DNA of 64,000 nucleotides, taken from Hirudinaria manillensis (taxonomy: Eukaryota; Annelida; Clitellata; Hirudinida; Hirudinidae). This document shows positions 19,406 to 31,048 of this stretch, piece by piece. Each line of letters starts with the position of its first letter. The stretch's first letter is position 1. Both the position numbers and the translations under genes were made by a program. Where the stretch lies: NCBI GenBank assembly GCA_034509925.1, contig CM067538.1:3711001-3775000 (forward strand), given 5' to 3'. The notes beneath the pieces were generated by a model. That model worked only from the letters and a program-made list of their open reading frames with translations. It made no database searches and had not been told where the DNA came from.

Positions 19406-21890
19406 GACCGGAGATCGGCGGCTTTCTCCGGTTCTTTCGCTGTGGCATCCGAAGATGTTTCCTTGCCTCTTCATTTGCCAGATCCAGAACGAAGCTGCCT
19501 CCGCCGCTTCAGTCGCTTCAGACTTGCCGACTACGCCCTTTGCGCCAACTTCATCTTTGTCATCGTCTTCGTTCTTTCTCGGCAGATAGGTCAATTTTCG
19601 TTAGGAATGCGTACGTCGACTTGCCGACTACGCCCCTTCCTCCAACTTCTATTGGGAAGAGGTCAATTCTGAACCCTTTCGCTTCCAGGTCCACCGCCAG
19701 ATCTGCATACTTTTCCGCCTTCAGCGCATTGCTATATTGCTTACTGTCCTCCCATGGGACCGTCAACTCCACCAAAATGATGGCATCTGACGACGGTGAC
19801 ATCATCACCATATCCGGCCTCTTGCCATTCTCAGCACCTGGGGAAAGTGCCTCATTCCTTCTAAGTCGGCTGCAAAGATGTCCTTTCTTGGCGTTTTACA
19901 TCGCTTTCTGCAGGAAGTAAATCTTCCGTTGCTTGGAGATTGCGCGCGAGTTTGCTCTGGTTACTGCTGCTTTGGTGGCCTCACACACTTCTCGAAGGAC
20001 CTGATTGTGTCGCCACGTATACCGACCATGGGCAAGGGCGTATGTGCAGTTGATGAGCACATGATGCAATGTGTCGGTTCCGTCACAGAGTCCGCATTTG
20101 GCGTCTTCTACTAACCCCCACCTCCTTAAATTGTCCTTGGAAGGCAACTGATCATAAATCGATCTTACCTCAAAGGCTAGCCTTTGAGTGGGGAAAACTT
20201 AAATCGCTCCAGGTAAGGGACCGTTGGATCACATCTTCCCAAGTTGTCCACTTACCCTGTTGTGCTAACTGTATGGCCTTTGTGACTCGATCTTGTTCCT
20301 CTTTCTGCCTCCTCTCCTGGCCAATCATCGCACCTCTAGTCGATGAACTGGCCTAGGACCATTTTTGGAAGTGGTTCCATCCCACTGCGTGACTGTCTGT
20401 CTGGATAGGACCTCTTACTTCTCTTTCTGCGCTCGGAATTTCTTTCCAGATCTGAGCAGTTGATTAACTTCGCGGATCCGCTTGTCCGCGGAGTTACTGA
20501 GCATCCAATGCGTTCGGATTTTGGAGAGTTTGTACTCCTTCACGATGGACCTAAGTGGCAGTCTAAGGCTCGCGCTCCTGCTGTAGAGGGCAACCGACGA
20601 CAATGCTGGAGGTAAACCCAGCCATGTCCTGGTGTACCGATTGATTTTCCTCTCTAACCCCTCGACCGCCCGCCGATAGGCCAATCTCATAGATGGTCAA
20701 AAGCCAAAGGAGTCTGGGCAGGAGCACAAACTGCAAAAAACCACACTTTGAAACGACCCTGGAGCGGATCGCTTGCAGCCCCTTACTGGTTTGCGTGACT
20801 ATGGCGTTCTTCATGCTCTTGTCGGTGAGCGAGTCGTCAAACATCCTTCCTAGGCTCTTCACAGGCTCCTCGGATACTGTGGGGATTCGCTGTCCCGCCA
20901 CCTCGAAGAACGCGTCCCTGCAAATTTTCCCTCTAACCAAAGAGAGACTCCTGGACTTCGCAGGTTTGAAGGCCATACGACACCATCCTAGCAAGTCGTC
21001 CAGCTTGTCCAGGGTTTCTTGAACGATTCGCTTCCTATTCATAATCAGGGTGGTGCCGTCCATGAATGCCTTTATTGGAGGCATGTATACACCCTTACCA
21101 ATGTGCGCCTCTGGAATGTCGGACCCAACTGCCTTCAGTAGGATCTGCATCGCCAGTACGAACAGGGTCGGAGAGATCGTACACCCCGTGGCAATCCCGA
21201 CCTCCAGAGGAACCCATCTCGTCGTGTACGCTTGGGTGGAGAAACGCATCATGAACCCGTTAAAATATTCCTGAAGGATATGGATAACGGGCTGAGGCAC
21301 ATGGTGTGCCTCCAACGTCTTCCACAGGAGTTGATGCGGCACCGACCTATATGCGTTTGCTAGGTCCAGCCACACTACGTACAGATTTAACCGGCCGACG
21401 GAGCGCCTTTTTCTCGCTCTTTAGGCGGTTAATGTCGCGCTGTCGCCTAGATTCATACACCTTCTGAGGTTCCTTTGCAGGGATGACCCCAAACTTTCCG
21501 ACACATTTGTCGTAAATGAAGTCGATGAAGGACTTCACTGATCCATCCTTCAGGACTTTCTTCAGCCCTCGCTTCAGCTCCTCATCCAGTCCTGACCAGC
21601 TTCCTTTATATCTTCCTCGAGGGAACCTGATCCTAGCTCTAGGGGGGGGGTCTTGTCCTGGACATGAGACTCGAACACACGACTCGGAACTGTGGTGTGA
21701 CTCCGGTCCGGTGTCGTCCGGCGTTTGATCTACGCGCACCTTCGCGGTAGTACGCTGTCTCTGTGCCTTGCACCCGCAATTTGTCTTGGATCGGTGGATC
21801 TTAAGTCCCCTTTCGGTCGCGAACTCCGCGGAAGAACTCCGCACACGCATCTGCTACCCGACATGCCATTGTCCGGGGCGTTAGTCGTAC
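19406..21890 (-). mobile_element. RLE-type non-LTR retrotransposon, subfamily A, internally deleted
   Basis: Reading down the minus strand: 21850-21400 has an N-terminal C2H2-like finger remnant (FATERGLKIHRSKTNC), then a jump straight into reverse transcriptase motif A. 21375-20563 is the RT with AFMDG where related copies have a double Asp. 20690-20415 is thumb/linker, 20147-19896 has C..C..H..C (CGLCDGTDTLHHVLINC), and 19811-19560 is the restriction-like endonuclease (RPDMV… VELTVPWE). Such elements use the nuclease to nick the target and prime reverse transcription. Frames are broken and the RT N-terminus is deleted, so it is inactive. It abuts the copia remnant at its 3' end. Confidence 0.75.
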
Positions 21891-21899
21891 TCGGAAGTC

Positions 21900-22820
21900 T
21901 GTTGGTAGCCAGGTCAAGCCAGGTCATATATTTATTATAACATAAAACATGTTGCAACTTTAGTATCAACAAGTTGCAGCTTAGATTTTCGTTTATTGTA
22001 AAATAAGGATGTTATAACTCTCTGTGTGGTTATTATTAATATAATAACACTGCGTCCTTTGTGAGAAAACGTAACGGCCCGCTTTGAAGAGCGAGAGCCA
22101 TGCGATAGACTGAAGAAATGTGAAGAAGAAAATAAAAAATGCTAAAGTTTTTATTAACTGTACAATGATTGTAAGATTTAATTGGTGATGCAGCAGTTTT
22201 TTTCACAATGAAAATGAGCGATTTTGTCTTGTAAGTGTCGCTAAACTTTCACGTCTATTTGATTATGTTTGACACTAACTAGTCAGCATTTATTTACGAA
22301 TAATTATTTGAAAATACAAACTTTAGTTATATTTAGTTACAAAAAATATATAGTTACAGAATATTACTTTTAAAATTAAATTTAAAACACATCCCTCCTG
22401 CATAGCTTTCTTCCCTGCAGATGTCCCTTGTTTGTAAAACTGCCATATGGCACTGTTTAATAATTTTCTAAAGAAAAGTATATTTTTATATTCCCTGAAC
22501 CTAGGCCTATTGACTGGCAAAATATTTTTAATAACAAACTTTCAGTTGACGCTCAGTAACAACTCAGTAATACTTGTATCCCCCCTTGACTGAAATTGGA
22601 AGTTTTTTTTACCTTGGGCATCCAATGTTTATTATATATATTTTTTTAACATAATTGTCTTTATTTATTCGTGAATTCTGTTGAAGTCATGGCCAGGAAA
22701 ACCCGATGTGGAGTGTTTCTTCCTGCCCACTACGAAAAAGTTACGCGATCATCCTTAAATCTTCAAAATTAAAAATTACTTAATTAGTTTATTTTATTAT
22801 TTTACTTCATTATTTCAGGT
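21900..22820. other. intergenic, nothing recognised
   Basis: AT-rich non-coding sequence between the antisense non-LTR element and the peroxiredoxin promoter region. Open stretches such as 22323-22520 (minus) have no recognisable domain. Confidence 0.4.
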
Positions 22821-22833
22821 CGGCCCTAATCAT

Positions 22834-23013
22834 ATGCAAATCACCCTTCCGTCCTATGATTGGCTGGATGACCTCACGTGATTAATTGTTTTTGTTTATT
22901 TTCTGCGTCTGGGTTCATGCATTTACATTATTTACGGGCTATTTGGTATTTTTAATTTCATATTAGTTTCTACCTCCTCCTCAGTGATCTCAGCAAATAA
23001 TTCAATAACCAAT
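22834..23013 (+). promoter_or_regulatory. candidate upstream control region of the peroxiredoxin gene
   Basis: Motifs seen: octamer ATGCAAAT (22834-22841), inverted CCAAT ATTGG (22859-22863), palindromic E-box TCACGTGA (22874-22881) and CCAAT (23009-23013). They lie 390-570 bp before the start codon at 23406. No TATA box was seen. Short motifs occur by chance; clustering in the only TE-poor upstream region is the argument. Confidence 0.35.
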
Positions 23014-23405
23014 CACAGCGCTGTCTGTCACAATTTGTACACATAAAGGGCAATTACGCATAGTCGCATAATCGAGTAATTTTACATTTCAAATTAAGAT
23101 TTTTGTTAATTGAGTAATAAAATTTGTTTAATGTTGGTAAAAATAGAGATCAAATATAAATTGAATTGGCTATATTGACAATCGCAAAACAGAATATTAT
23201 CTTTGTTCGTGAATAACATGGAATTAATACAATTCTTAAAATTTAATTATATAAAATTTTTTAGATCGTATAGATCAATTTTTTTAAGTTTTTAGATCAA
23301 TATAAAATTCAAGATGAACTATCAAAAATCTGAATTGATTCTTGTGAAGCAAGTGTTTCTATTCAGGGTTGTTCTGTTCGGAGGTCGCGGCTTGTTTCGG
23401 TGGTA

Positions 23406-25795
23406 ATGGCGTCGTTGTTGCGATATGTTTCTATGGGGAGCGTGAGTTGTTCTTTCATGTTATTTTCTTGCATTCTTGTCTAAAAATCCTAAATTTTGAC
23501 AGGGAGCATTTTTGAAGGGGATTGCAAGTCGTTGTCTTTCTACTTGTAAGCTTACTATTATTGTTACGTTTCTATTATTGTTATTAAATTAAATAGTTTA
23601 CTATTCTTTTTTAAAAGTAACATTTGAATGAACTGGTTATACATTCGTTTTGCAGCGACTAATTTACTGGCTGCGAAAGTGCAGCAACCAGCTCCTGAAT
23701 TTAAGGGAACAGCAGTCATTGATGGGAGTTTTAAGCAATTGACTCTCAACGACTTTAAAGGAAAATATCTCGTGTTGTTTTTCTATCCTCTGGACTTGTG
23801 AGTTGTTATATAATTGAATAATTATAATTATAATATGATTTGTTATGTAATATAAATTTAAGTACAATTCATAATCTTTTGGGATGCAGGTCCACATGGA
23901 TTTATTTGTTAATAAGGGGTCAGCCTTACACACGTGAACTAGACTAGCAATCGCTTGCACTATTCATTGCAATTCTAAATGATTTAGGACATTGGATAAT
24001 CATTTTACTTTAACACTTCCTTTACTCAAAACTTCATTTGATGAGAGAATCTGAAGTTTGAGTTACATTTAAGTGGAAGTGTGATTATTTAACTTATTTC
24101 AAGAGATTAAAACTAAAAAGCAGATTAGTTCTAGAAATGTCTGAAATTTTATTTCTAAGGCTCTACAATGAAAAAGCATGTAAAAAAGGCACCAGAGACT
24201 TTTGGTAATTTGTTTTAATTATTGTTGCAGCACTTTTGTGTGTCCTACGGAAATTGTAGCATTCAGTGATCGGATTGAAGAATTCAAGAACATTGGTTGT
24301 GAGGTTGTTGGTGTGTCCACAGATTCACATTATAGTCACCTTGCTTGGATCAACACTGCCAGAAAAGTAAGCTGCATCAAAATATCTAGCTTTGTTTTGC
24401 AATGGAATTATTTTATCATTTCAGCTGCTACTATTATTTTGCTAAAATATTAGCAAATAAAATATTTTTTTCATTATAAATTTGATGAAGCATATTTTCT
24501 GATTATCAAATCTCATATTATTTTCTTTTTTAGATTTTGTTGATGTTTCTGATAATTGACATAACTTAGCTAATTAATATTGACCAATTCATTTAGCAGT
24601 TGTATTTTGGATTAGTGGATGGCATTTATAATGGAATTTGCAAAACCTCAGCATATTCCTTCAATAAATAATTCAATTGAATAATGATAATAATAGTTTA
24701 TTTATTTAATATTTAAGAAGAGGAGTTATGGTCTTATTTAGCAGATCGTGCAATTTTTATAAATTGAATAATTGTGTAGAAATTGTTGTGTGCCCCATAC
24801 TTTCTGTTTATGGTTTGCATCCAATTATCTTAAATAATATTTTATACTATAAAAGTTAAGTTTTGAAGACTAATTGTTAAGTGTACTTTGAGCCATCTAA
24901 TTGTTTTGTAAAAAGTGCATATTTATAGGATAATTATTCTATCATTTAATTTTAAAAGGAGGGTGGATTAGGTGGCCTGAAATATCCATTGCTTGCAGAC
25001 TTCAGCAAGAACATTTCCAGAGAATATGGAGTGCTCATTGAGAAAGATGGTATAGCTCTGAGGTTACTTTGTTTTTTGGATGTTTGTTTCTGTTTTGTAT
25101 TGTTTGCAGTTGTTTCTTAAACTAAATGGCCTTGGTAGCCATGAAAATCTTTGTCATATTGCTTACATGATTTTTGACAAATGTAGCTCAAATGTTGTCA
25201 GATATCTGAATGCTGAATATGGACTAATATAGTCATTGAAATGGATGGGTTATATAGGCCTGCATGTGATTCTGATTAATTGCAAGATATTGGGACTTTC
25301 TTTTAAGGCATTCATCTTTACTAAAGTAATATGGATCAGGATATCAGATTACAAAAACAAATTTGAATGTTTGAAATCAGGGGTCTTTTCATTATTGATC
25401 CAAATGGAGTGGTGAAGCAAATAACAATCAATGACCTTCCTGTTGGAAGATCTGTTGATGAAACCCTAAGGCTGGTTAAAGCTCTTCAGTTTGTTGAGAA
25501 ACATGGAGAGGGTAAGTTTTTAATTAGGTATTAGGTAGTTTTGCAAAATCTTGTCATCTTAATGATATTATTTAAGCACCTGTTTCAACCTAGATTTTAT
25601 AAGTTAGCATGATAGCTGTTCAAGTCATTGATTTCCATTAAGTGGAGACTTTAACTTAAACCCTTCTTGTGTTATCTGTTAGACTTAATACATTTTAAAT
25701 TGCTTTCAGTGTGCCCTGCTAATTGGAAACCAGAATCTCCAACCATCAAGCCAGATTGGAATAAATCAAAGGAATATTTCTCAAAGATGGAGTAG
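23406..25795 (+). CDS. PRDX3: mitochondrial-type typical 2-Cys peroxiredoxin (PRDX3-like), 7 exons
   Basis: Exons: 23406-23441, 23503-23545, 23656-23797, 24231-24366, 24959-25062, 25381-25511, 25710-25795, all with GT-AG borders and consistent phases. They sum to 678 nt, 225 residues plus TAG. Residues 1 to about 30 are basic and Ser/Leu-rich with no acidic residue, as in mitochondrial presequences. The peroxidatic Cys78 lies in FVCPTE with Thr75 and Arg154 completing the active site. The resolving Cys199 is in EVCPANW. GGLG (121-124) and a C-terminal YF (220-221) mark a hyperoxidation-sensitive eukaryotic type. The enzyme reduces H2O2 and organic peroxides using thioredoxin, working as homodimers and decamers. 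No damage was seen. Assignment to PRDX3 rather than a cytosolic PRDX1/2 rests on the presequence and the C-terminal half. Confidence 0.93.
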
Positions 25796-25866
25796 ATTTT
25801 GGAATGGCATTTTATGAAACCACTTAAACTTTTTGTGGAGCTGTAGCATTCTGACTGAGAAATTTG

Positions 25867-25872
25867 AATAAA
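25867..25872 (+). terminator. polyadenylation signal of the peroxiredoxin gene
   Basis: AATAAA lies 72 bases after the stop codon, in an AT-rich 3' UTR. Confidence 0.6.
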
Positions 25873-26560
25873 TTAAATGAGACATTTGATTGAGTGTATA
25901 TGAAAAATCCGTTTTTATTTAATTCTATAAATGGTTATGGGTGATATGTTATTGGAAGTCAGTCTCCTACTTCCTAAATAATTTTGTGACTCCCGTCCAT
26001 CCGTAAAAATGGACTTGTGAGTGTTACATATCTGATGGGTAGAGGGGCTGAAAGCACCACTGGATCCGTAGGAGAGCAATATAATTTTAATGTAAATTCG
26101 GAATTTTTGTGTGTCTAATCAAGCTCATTTTTTTTCGAAATTTTTGTAGCTGTGTTCACGACCGACGAGTTTTTTGTTTACGGCGGTGAAGTTGGCAAAT
26201 TTTTTGAACGCCAATATCTCCGGAACGGAAAGAGCTAGAACAACAATTCTTTTTTCACCTGATTAGTTAATGATCATGGAAATTATATGGATATAATAAA
26301 AAATTTTTTTATCTTTAACGAGAAATTTAGTACAACTAGCCGATGCTCAAAGCCGATTCCCCGGAAAACGGAGCTTTGTGCGAAAAATCGAAAAACGAAT
26401 TCAGAGTCTGCATTGAATTATCTTTCTAAAAAAAATATGTTTCGTCATTTCGCCATCGGTCAGAGTACCTCAAAATTAAACGAAAGCTCCCTAAAATTTG
26501 TTTACATTGCGAACCGAATTTCTTTTCATCACTTAGCATTAGCCTATTTGACTTGAAGGT
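25873..26560. other. intergenic, nothing recognised
   Basis: The open stretch 26287-26556 (+) encodes 89 residues with no known domain and no exon signals. I see no repeat or element ends here. Confidence 0.35.
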
Positions 26561-26760
26561 TTGGAAAACTACTTGGCAGAATGGGCATCACTTTTCATAC
26601 GAACTACATCTCTGGTAGTTTCCTTTCTCCTGCATTTTGAAGACTACTATTTCGCTCCTTCCACAGTGTTTTTAATTTAGCCACTTGGCCCGAAACATCC
26701 ACATTTGTTATCCAGCCAAAACTGAAAAAATCATTGCAAATTTGAAAGCTGGCCTCTGGC

Positions 26761-27889
26761 TAGTGAACGACCGGGGACCCCGGACCCGGCTGAACCCCGG
26801 CCTTTTTTACCACCGGGGTCCCGGCCCCGGTCCCGGCTTTTTAACATTCCCCGGTCCCGGTCCCGCCCCGGCTTAAATTCAACCGGGGTTTAGCCGGGGG
26901 TAAACAAAAGTCGAATTTTTAGCTTTGTCAACTTAAATAAAATTTATTCATCATCCGACGAATCATAAAATATATCGTTCGGAGAGTTAAAGTCCTCAGG
27001 TACAGCCGGCAAATTAGTGGATTACGATAGAGCTCTTAAGTTATACTTAATGAATACTAAAGTTTCAACATTTTTGGGCAACAGTCTAATTCTCCATTTT
27101 TGAATAGACTGTGCCACTTTAAACTCCCGTTCACTATCACTTGAACTGGGAGGTGGGCTTAGGTAAATCCTTGCCAGCTTCGCCAAGCCTGGTAACTCGC
27201 TCCTGTAAATTTTCCAGTAGGCCAGTGGGTCATCCGTTCTATTTATGCGCTTTTTTGAAAGGTAAGCCTCCGATTCCCTCTCTGCTTCGGGTGCTTTCTT
27301 TCCCGTAATTTCGGAAGCTTCTTCTCTCAATACTTCTTCCCACAGGTCGTTGTCCTTGCTTGAATGACCCTCCTCTGTTCCTGAACAAGATGCAGGCACC
27401 CTTCCATCGAAAGGAGCCTAAGAAAGTTTCCTTAACTCGATGGAGTTAAATAAACATCATCGGCTGGAACCTGGAATGATGTCCTTAAAACTATGAGTTT
27501 TAAAAAAAATTACCGTTTAACTTTCATCACTATTGCGTTCACAAAACAGTAATCAATTAGTAATCAATAAGATTTGATTTTCATGAGATTCCATCAACGA
27601 TTTAATGTTTTTCTAAGTTTTCGCAACGGAGCGTGGAAGAGTTGTCGTGAAAATTTTTTTTATTACAGGTTTTACAGAATCTCTTTGACATAATAAGCAT
27701 ACTTATATATTATTTGACGTTTACAACATGTTTATAGAATAAAAGCACCGTTAGTTAACGTTATTATAGATGGCCTCCCCAACCCCGGCTTCAACCCCGA
27801 CCCCGGCTTCAACCCCGGTCCCGGCTTCCCCCGGCAACCGCTCCCCCTACCCCGGTCCCGGCTAAAATTGTCGCCCCGGTCGATCACTA
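26761..27889 (-). mobile_element. hAT transposon, internally deleted, with 8-bp target duplication
   Basis: The ends are TAGTGAACGACCGGGG (26761) and its imperfect inverse CCCCGGTCGATCACTA (ending 27889). The exact 8-bp direct repeat CCTCTGGC flanks it at 26753-26760 and 27890-27897, diagnostic for hAT. Both subterminal regions (26770-26890, 27775-27880) are strikingly GC-rich arrays of ccccgg / tcccgg / accccgg units, unlike the AT-rich surroundings. At 1129 bp it keeps only the transposase C-terminus. Confidence 0.88.
27022..27399 (-). pseudogene. hAT transposase C-terminal dimerisation domain
   Basis: The 125-codon frame holds the hAT dimerisation region: DPLAYWKIYRSELPGLAKLA, a Ser/Asp-rich SSSDSEREF block, then a conserved LLPKNVETLVFIKYNL tail. 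The catalytic D, D and the zinc finger are missing, so it is a deletion derivative that would need another hAT for movement. Confidence 0.8.
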
Positions 27890-29515
27890 CCTCTGGCTGA
27901 TACCGCAAAATTTCGTTAGCTCCTCCCAGATCTCTCATGCAGTCTCCTTATCCATTACTTTCTGATAGGTGTCTTCTGAGATAGCATCGGCTATAAGTGA
28001 TAACTTTTAGTTTGTCGGAACTGAGATTTCTTTATGAGCCATTCTTTGTTCTACTGTGGGATTTTCTGGTAGTCCTGGTCTTAGTAGCTTGCCATCGATA
28101 AGTGCACCTTCGTGGTAGACAGTGCGCGTCATAAAGATAGGACAGGTTCTAGAACCACAAGATTTCTATCTCTATCTTTAAAATTACCGGTAAAATTCGG
28201 TGAAAATGCTGATTTTAGCGATCATAAGAAAGTAATTAATTAGTATTCAATAAAATTTAAGACTAAAATTTGAATATTGATGAGAATCCATCAAGAAACA
28301 CTTTTGATGTTGTTTCTCGGAGTTTCCGCAACGAGCATGGGATCTCTTCCGTTGGGGAAAAATTTTGTTATTACAGGTTTCACAAAAGTGCATTAAGACA
28401 AAAAGCTCCTTATATATTACTTGATGTCCGTAACATGTTTATAGAATATTATAGATGGGTTTAGGAAAGCAACCTAACGATATTGAAGTAGGGCCAATTA
28501 ATTTAATTCTTGCCTTCAAAAACTCGAATTTGTCAATTTCTGAAATTTCTAGGAGAATGAATCGCTCTAAAAATGTTATTAGTCATTTTTAATAATAATA
28601 ATAAGTCATTTATACAGCGCCGAACGCGTGAGCTACAGAGGCGCTGTGCCGGTCAAATTCATGCGAGCCAGTGCAACAATTACAAGAATCAAAACGCCTA
28701 AAAAAGAGAGTCTTGAGTCTCTTCTTAAAGTCGGCGGTTGACATTTCAGATCTTAACAGGGGTGGCAGACTGTTCCATATAGATGGAGCGGCAAATCTGA
28801 ACGAGCCAGCATGGAATCTGGTCTTTGGGATGGGGATATTAAGGAAGTTTGAGGATGCCACTCTCAGACTTCTTGAGTGCAGGTGTGGTGAGAGCATCTC
28901 CGCCAAATAAGGTGGTGACCAAGTGCTAAGGGCTTTATGCGCAATTAAGGCGATTTTGAAATTCACTCTATCTCTTACTGTGTAGCAGTCTCATGGCGTC
29001 GGCCGGGTCAGCTCCTCTACCGAGTACCAGACATGCCGCCCTGTCTTGAATTCTCTGTAGTTTCCGGAAGGAAGCCGAAGGCAGCTGATGAAGCAAGGCA
29101 TTGCAGTAGTCGAGCCTTGACAGAATGAGGCATCGACAGAGTGTCGCAGAGATATCAGGTGTAAGGAGGTGCCTGATATGGCGCAGAGCCCACAGGTGGT
29201 AGTTACATGACCTGATGACAGAGGAGGTGTGTTCAGCCAGGCGGAGGCTGTTGTCAAGGGTAACTCCGAGGAGTCTGATGTTGCTCTTCAAGGGTATTGT
29301 TTCGTTGGCTAGACTGACAGTGCTGAGTCCCAGCTTCGATATGCTCTGGGGGGTACCCAGAAGCATGGCCTCGAACTTGGAGGGATTTAGCTGAAGCTGG
29401 TTGGCCATGTGCCACTCCTGGATCATTCTGATGCATTCATCAGCCCTGCGGAGATCCCCTGCCGTGTTCGATAAGGAGACGGGTATATGAATGCTGGTGT
29501 CATCCGCATACATAT

Positions 29516-29812
29516 TGTTGGATCCCTAGATCCAATAAATTGAATAATATTTAAAATTATATTGCCGATTAATTATTTTAATAATTAATTAAATTTAGTG
29601 GCAATATAATTTGAGAATTAAATTGGTGCTATTCAGACTCTTTGGTTATGTACCTTTGACAAATGGATTTATATCGGAAAGTAGAGCGAGAGTAATAGAA
29701 ACAGCAGATTTCAAGACTTAATCAATTAAGCATTTTACATCTTCCAAGCCATCTGACAACTTTCAATAAACCTGCCCTTCTATAATTAGTTTGAGGACCC
29801 CGGGTTATTACA
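29516..29812 (+). repeat. 5' LTR of SAP LTR element copy 2
   Basis: TGTTGGATCC to GGTTATTACA, 297 bp, pairing with 31010-31306. Confidence 0.88.
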
Positions 29813-29893
29813 TTGGTGTCAGGAGTTGGATTTAGAGTTAAAGGGTATCCAAAAGTAACTAAAGTAGAAGCTTGTTTAGTTGAAAAGTGAACG

Positions 29894-31048
29894 ATGCCGA
29901 AGTACTTGGATGAATTGTACGTGCCTCGATTGAGACAAGAATTGAGAGAGCGTGGCCTGGATTGGAAAGGCACGAAAGCTGAGATACGAGAGCGACTTGG
30001 GACATGGCTGACAGAGAATGGCCATGACCCAGAGGAATACGAATTCGAGAATCCATCCCATAAAAAGATGGATGAATTTCTTGATTTTATGAAAAAGTCC
30101 GTAGATGAGATGAGGGAATGTATTAGGAGTATTAGGGGTGATTTGAAAAACAGAGCGGTTCCATGCCAGGATGTCTCGTTGGCTTCGGGTGAAGACTCTG
30201 CCGAGAAGAGTCCTGTTGGTTCTTTTGAGGAGAGCAAAGTGGTGCTTCCATCTTGCGAAGAACAAGGAGAGGAACTCTGCAAAAAGGTTACCAACGAGGA
30301 ACAAATCATGTCCGTTGTTCCAGGTACCGTTTCTGGCAGCGTTGGGATGGAGTCATTAGAGGGCACATCCAACCACAGTGCGTGTGTGTCTCCAGAAGCT
30401 CTGTGCGTGATGGCAGACTTAGGGAACTCGACGTTGGAGCCCATAGAGTTACCAGATCAGGTCGAGTCGTCAGCAGGGCCCAGAGAGCTCACGGAGGTTT
30501 TAGTGGAGCAAGTGGGGCTTTCGGAGGAGCCTGTGGGATTGCCGGTGGATCATGTGGAGTTGTTGGTGCAGCTCGAGGAGTTACTGATGAGTCACGTGGA
30601 GTTGCCGGTGGAGCACACGGATTTGATGGTGGAACAAGTAGAGTCTACAGAACAGCCCATGGATTTACCAGCGGATGTTTCGGCTCCATTGGAAATAACA
30701 GAAGGGAGTGCTCGGGATTTCAGGAGAGTGCCTAGCATGGAAAGTGGAGCAGGTGATCCTGAGGAGAGTCTGGGATCTGGCGACATCGTGGAGCAGGAGA
30801 GTGTGCATAGAAATGGCGATGTTCCGCGGCTGAAACTTGCGGGACGCAGAAGTAAAAGGGAGGAAACAGAAATCCCAGAAGATGACAAAGCAAATGGATC
30901 TGGGATTTGCAGCCATGAGATTGTTGGAAGATCGGATCCTATTCCGAGAGTAAAAATGAAAATGGGAATATATGTCTGTTCGGGACGAACAGATTTAAGG
31001 AGGGGGCAGTGTTGGATCCCTAGATCCAATAAATTGAATAATATTTAA
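29894..31048 (+). CDS. SAP-domain gag-like protein, 384 residues, intact
   Basis: It opens with MPKYLDELYVPRLRQEL. The SAP domain is at about residues 4-38. A helical charged segment follows (about 55-80). A long acidic region rich in Val, Glu, Leu and Pro (about 165-260) is made of degenerate short repeats around VELPVE and VEQVE. The tail is basic (RLKLAGRRSKREE, RVKMKMG). The ORF runs through the polypurine tract and ends in the 3' LTR. There is no zinc knuckle, protease or polymerase. SAP domains bind AT-rich or scaffold DNA, so a role in nuclear retention or target choice is conceivable, but that is inference. The start was chosen because all three copies share it and the SAP helix begins there. 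Confidence 0.72.
   Translation: MPKYLDELYVPRLRQELRERGLDWKGTKAEIRERLGTWLTENGHDPEEYEFENPSHKKMDEFLDFMKKSVDEMRECIRSIRGDLKNRAVPCQDVSLASGEDSAEKSPVGSFEESKVVLPSCEEQGEELCKKVTNEEQIMSVVPGTVSGSVGMESLEGTSNHSACVSPEALCVMADLGNSTLEPIELPDQVESSAGPRELTEVLVEQVGLSEEPVGLPVDHVELLVQLEELLMSHVELPVEHTDLMVEQVESTEQPMDLPADVSAPLEITEGSARDFRRVPSMESGAGDPEESLGSGDIVEQESVHRNGDVPRLKLAGRRSKREETEIPEDDKANGSGICSHEIVGRSDPIPRVKMKMGIYVCSGRTDLRRGQCWIPRSNKLNNI

Larger units (their letters stand above)
26570..28130 (-). pseudogene. copia-type gag fragment, split by a hAT element
   Basis: Joining the minus strand on both sides of the hAT (about 28130-27890, then 26760-26570) gives gag-like segments: DVSGQVAKLKTLWKER, then a decayed LP-S-S block like the ETLPSEYFSF region of the copia gag at 16280. 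It contains stops and frameshifts. The family call rests on pattern only. Confidence 0.4.

Noticed and set aside
26685..26876. Pro/Gly-rich 'PGPGPGF' open frame and similar at 27732-27938
   Set aside because: It is translation of the GC-rich hAT subterminal arrays, not a collagen-like gene.
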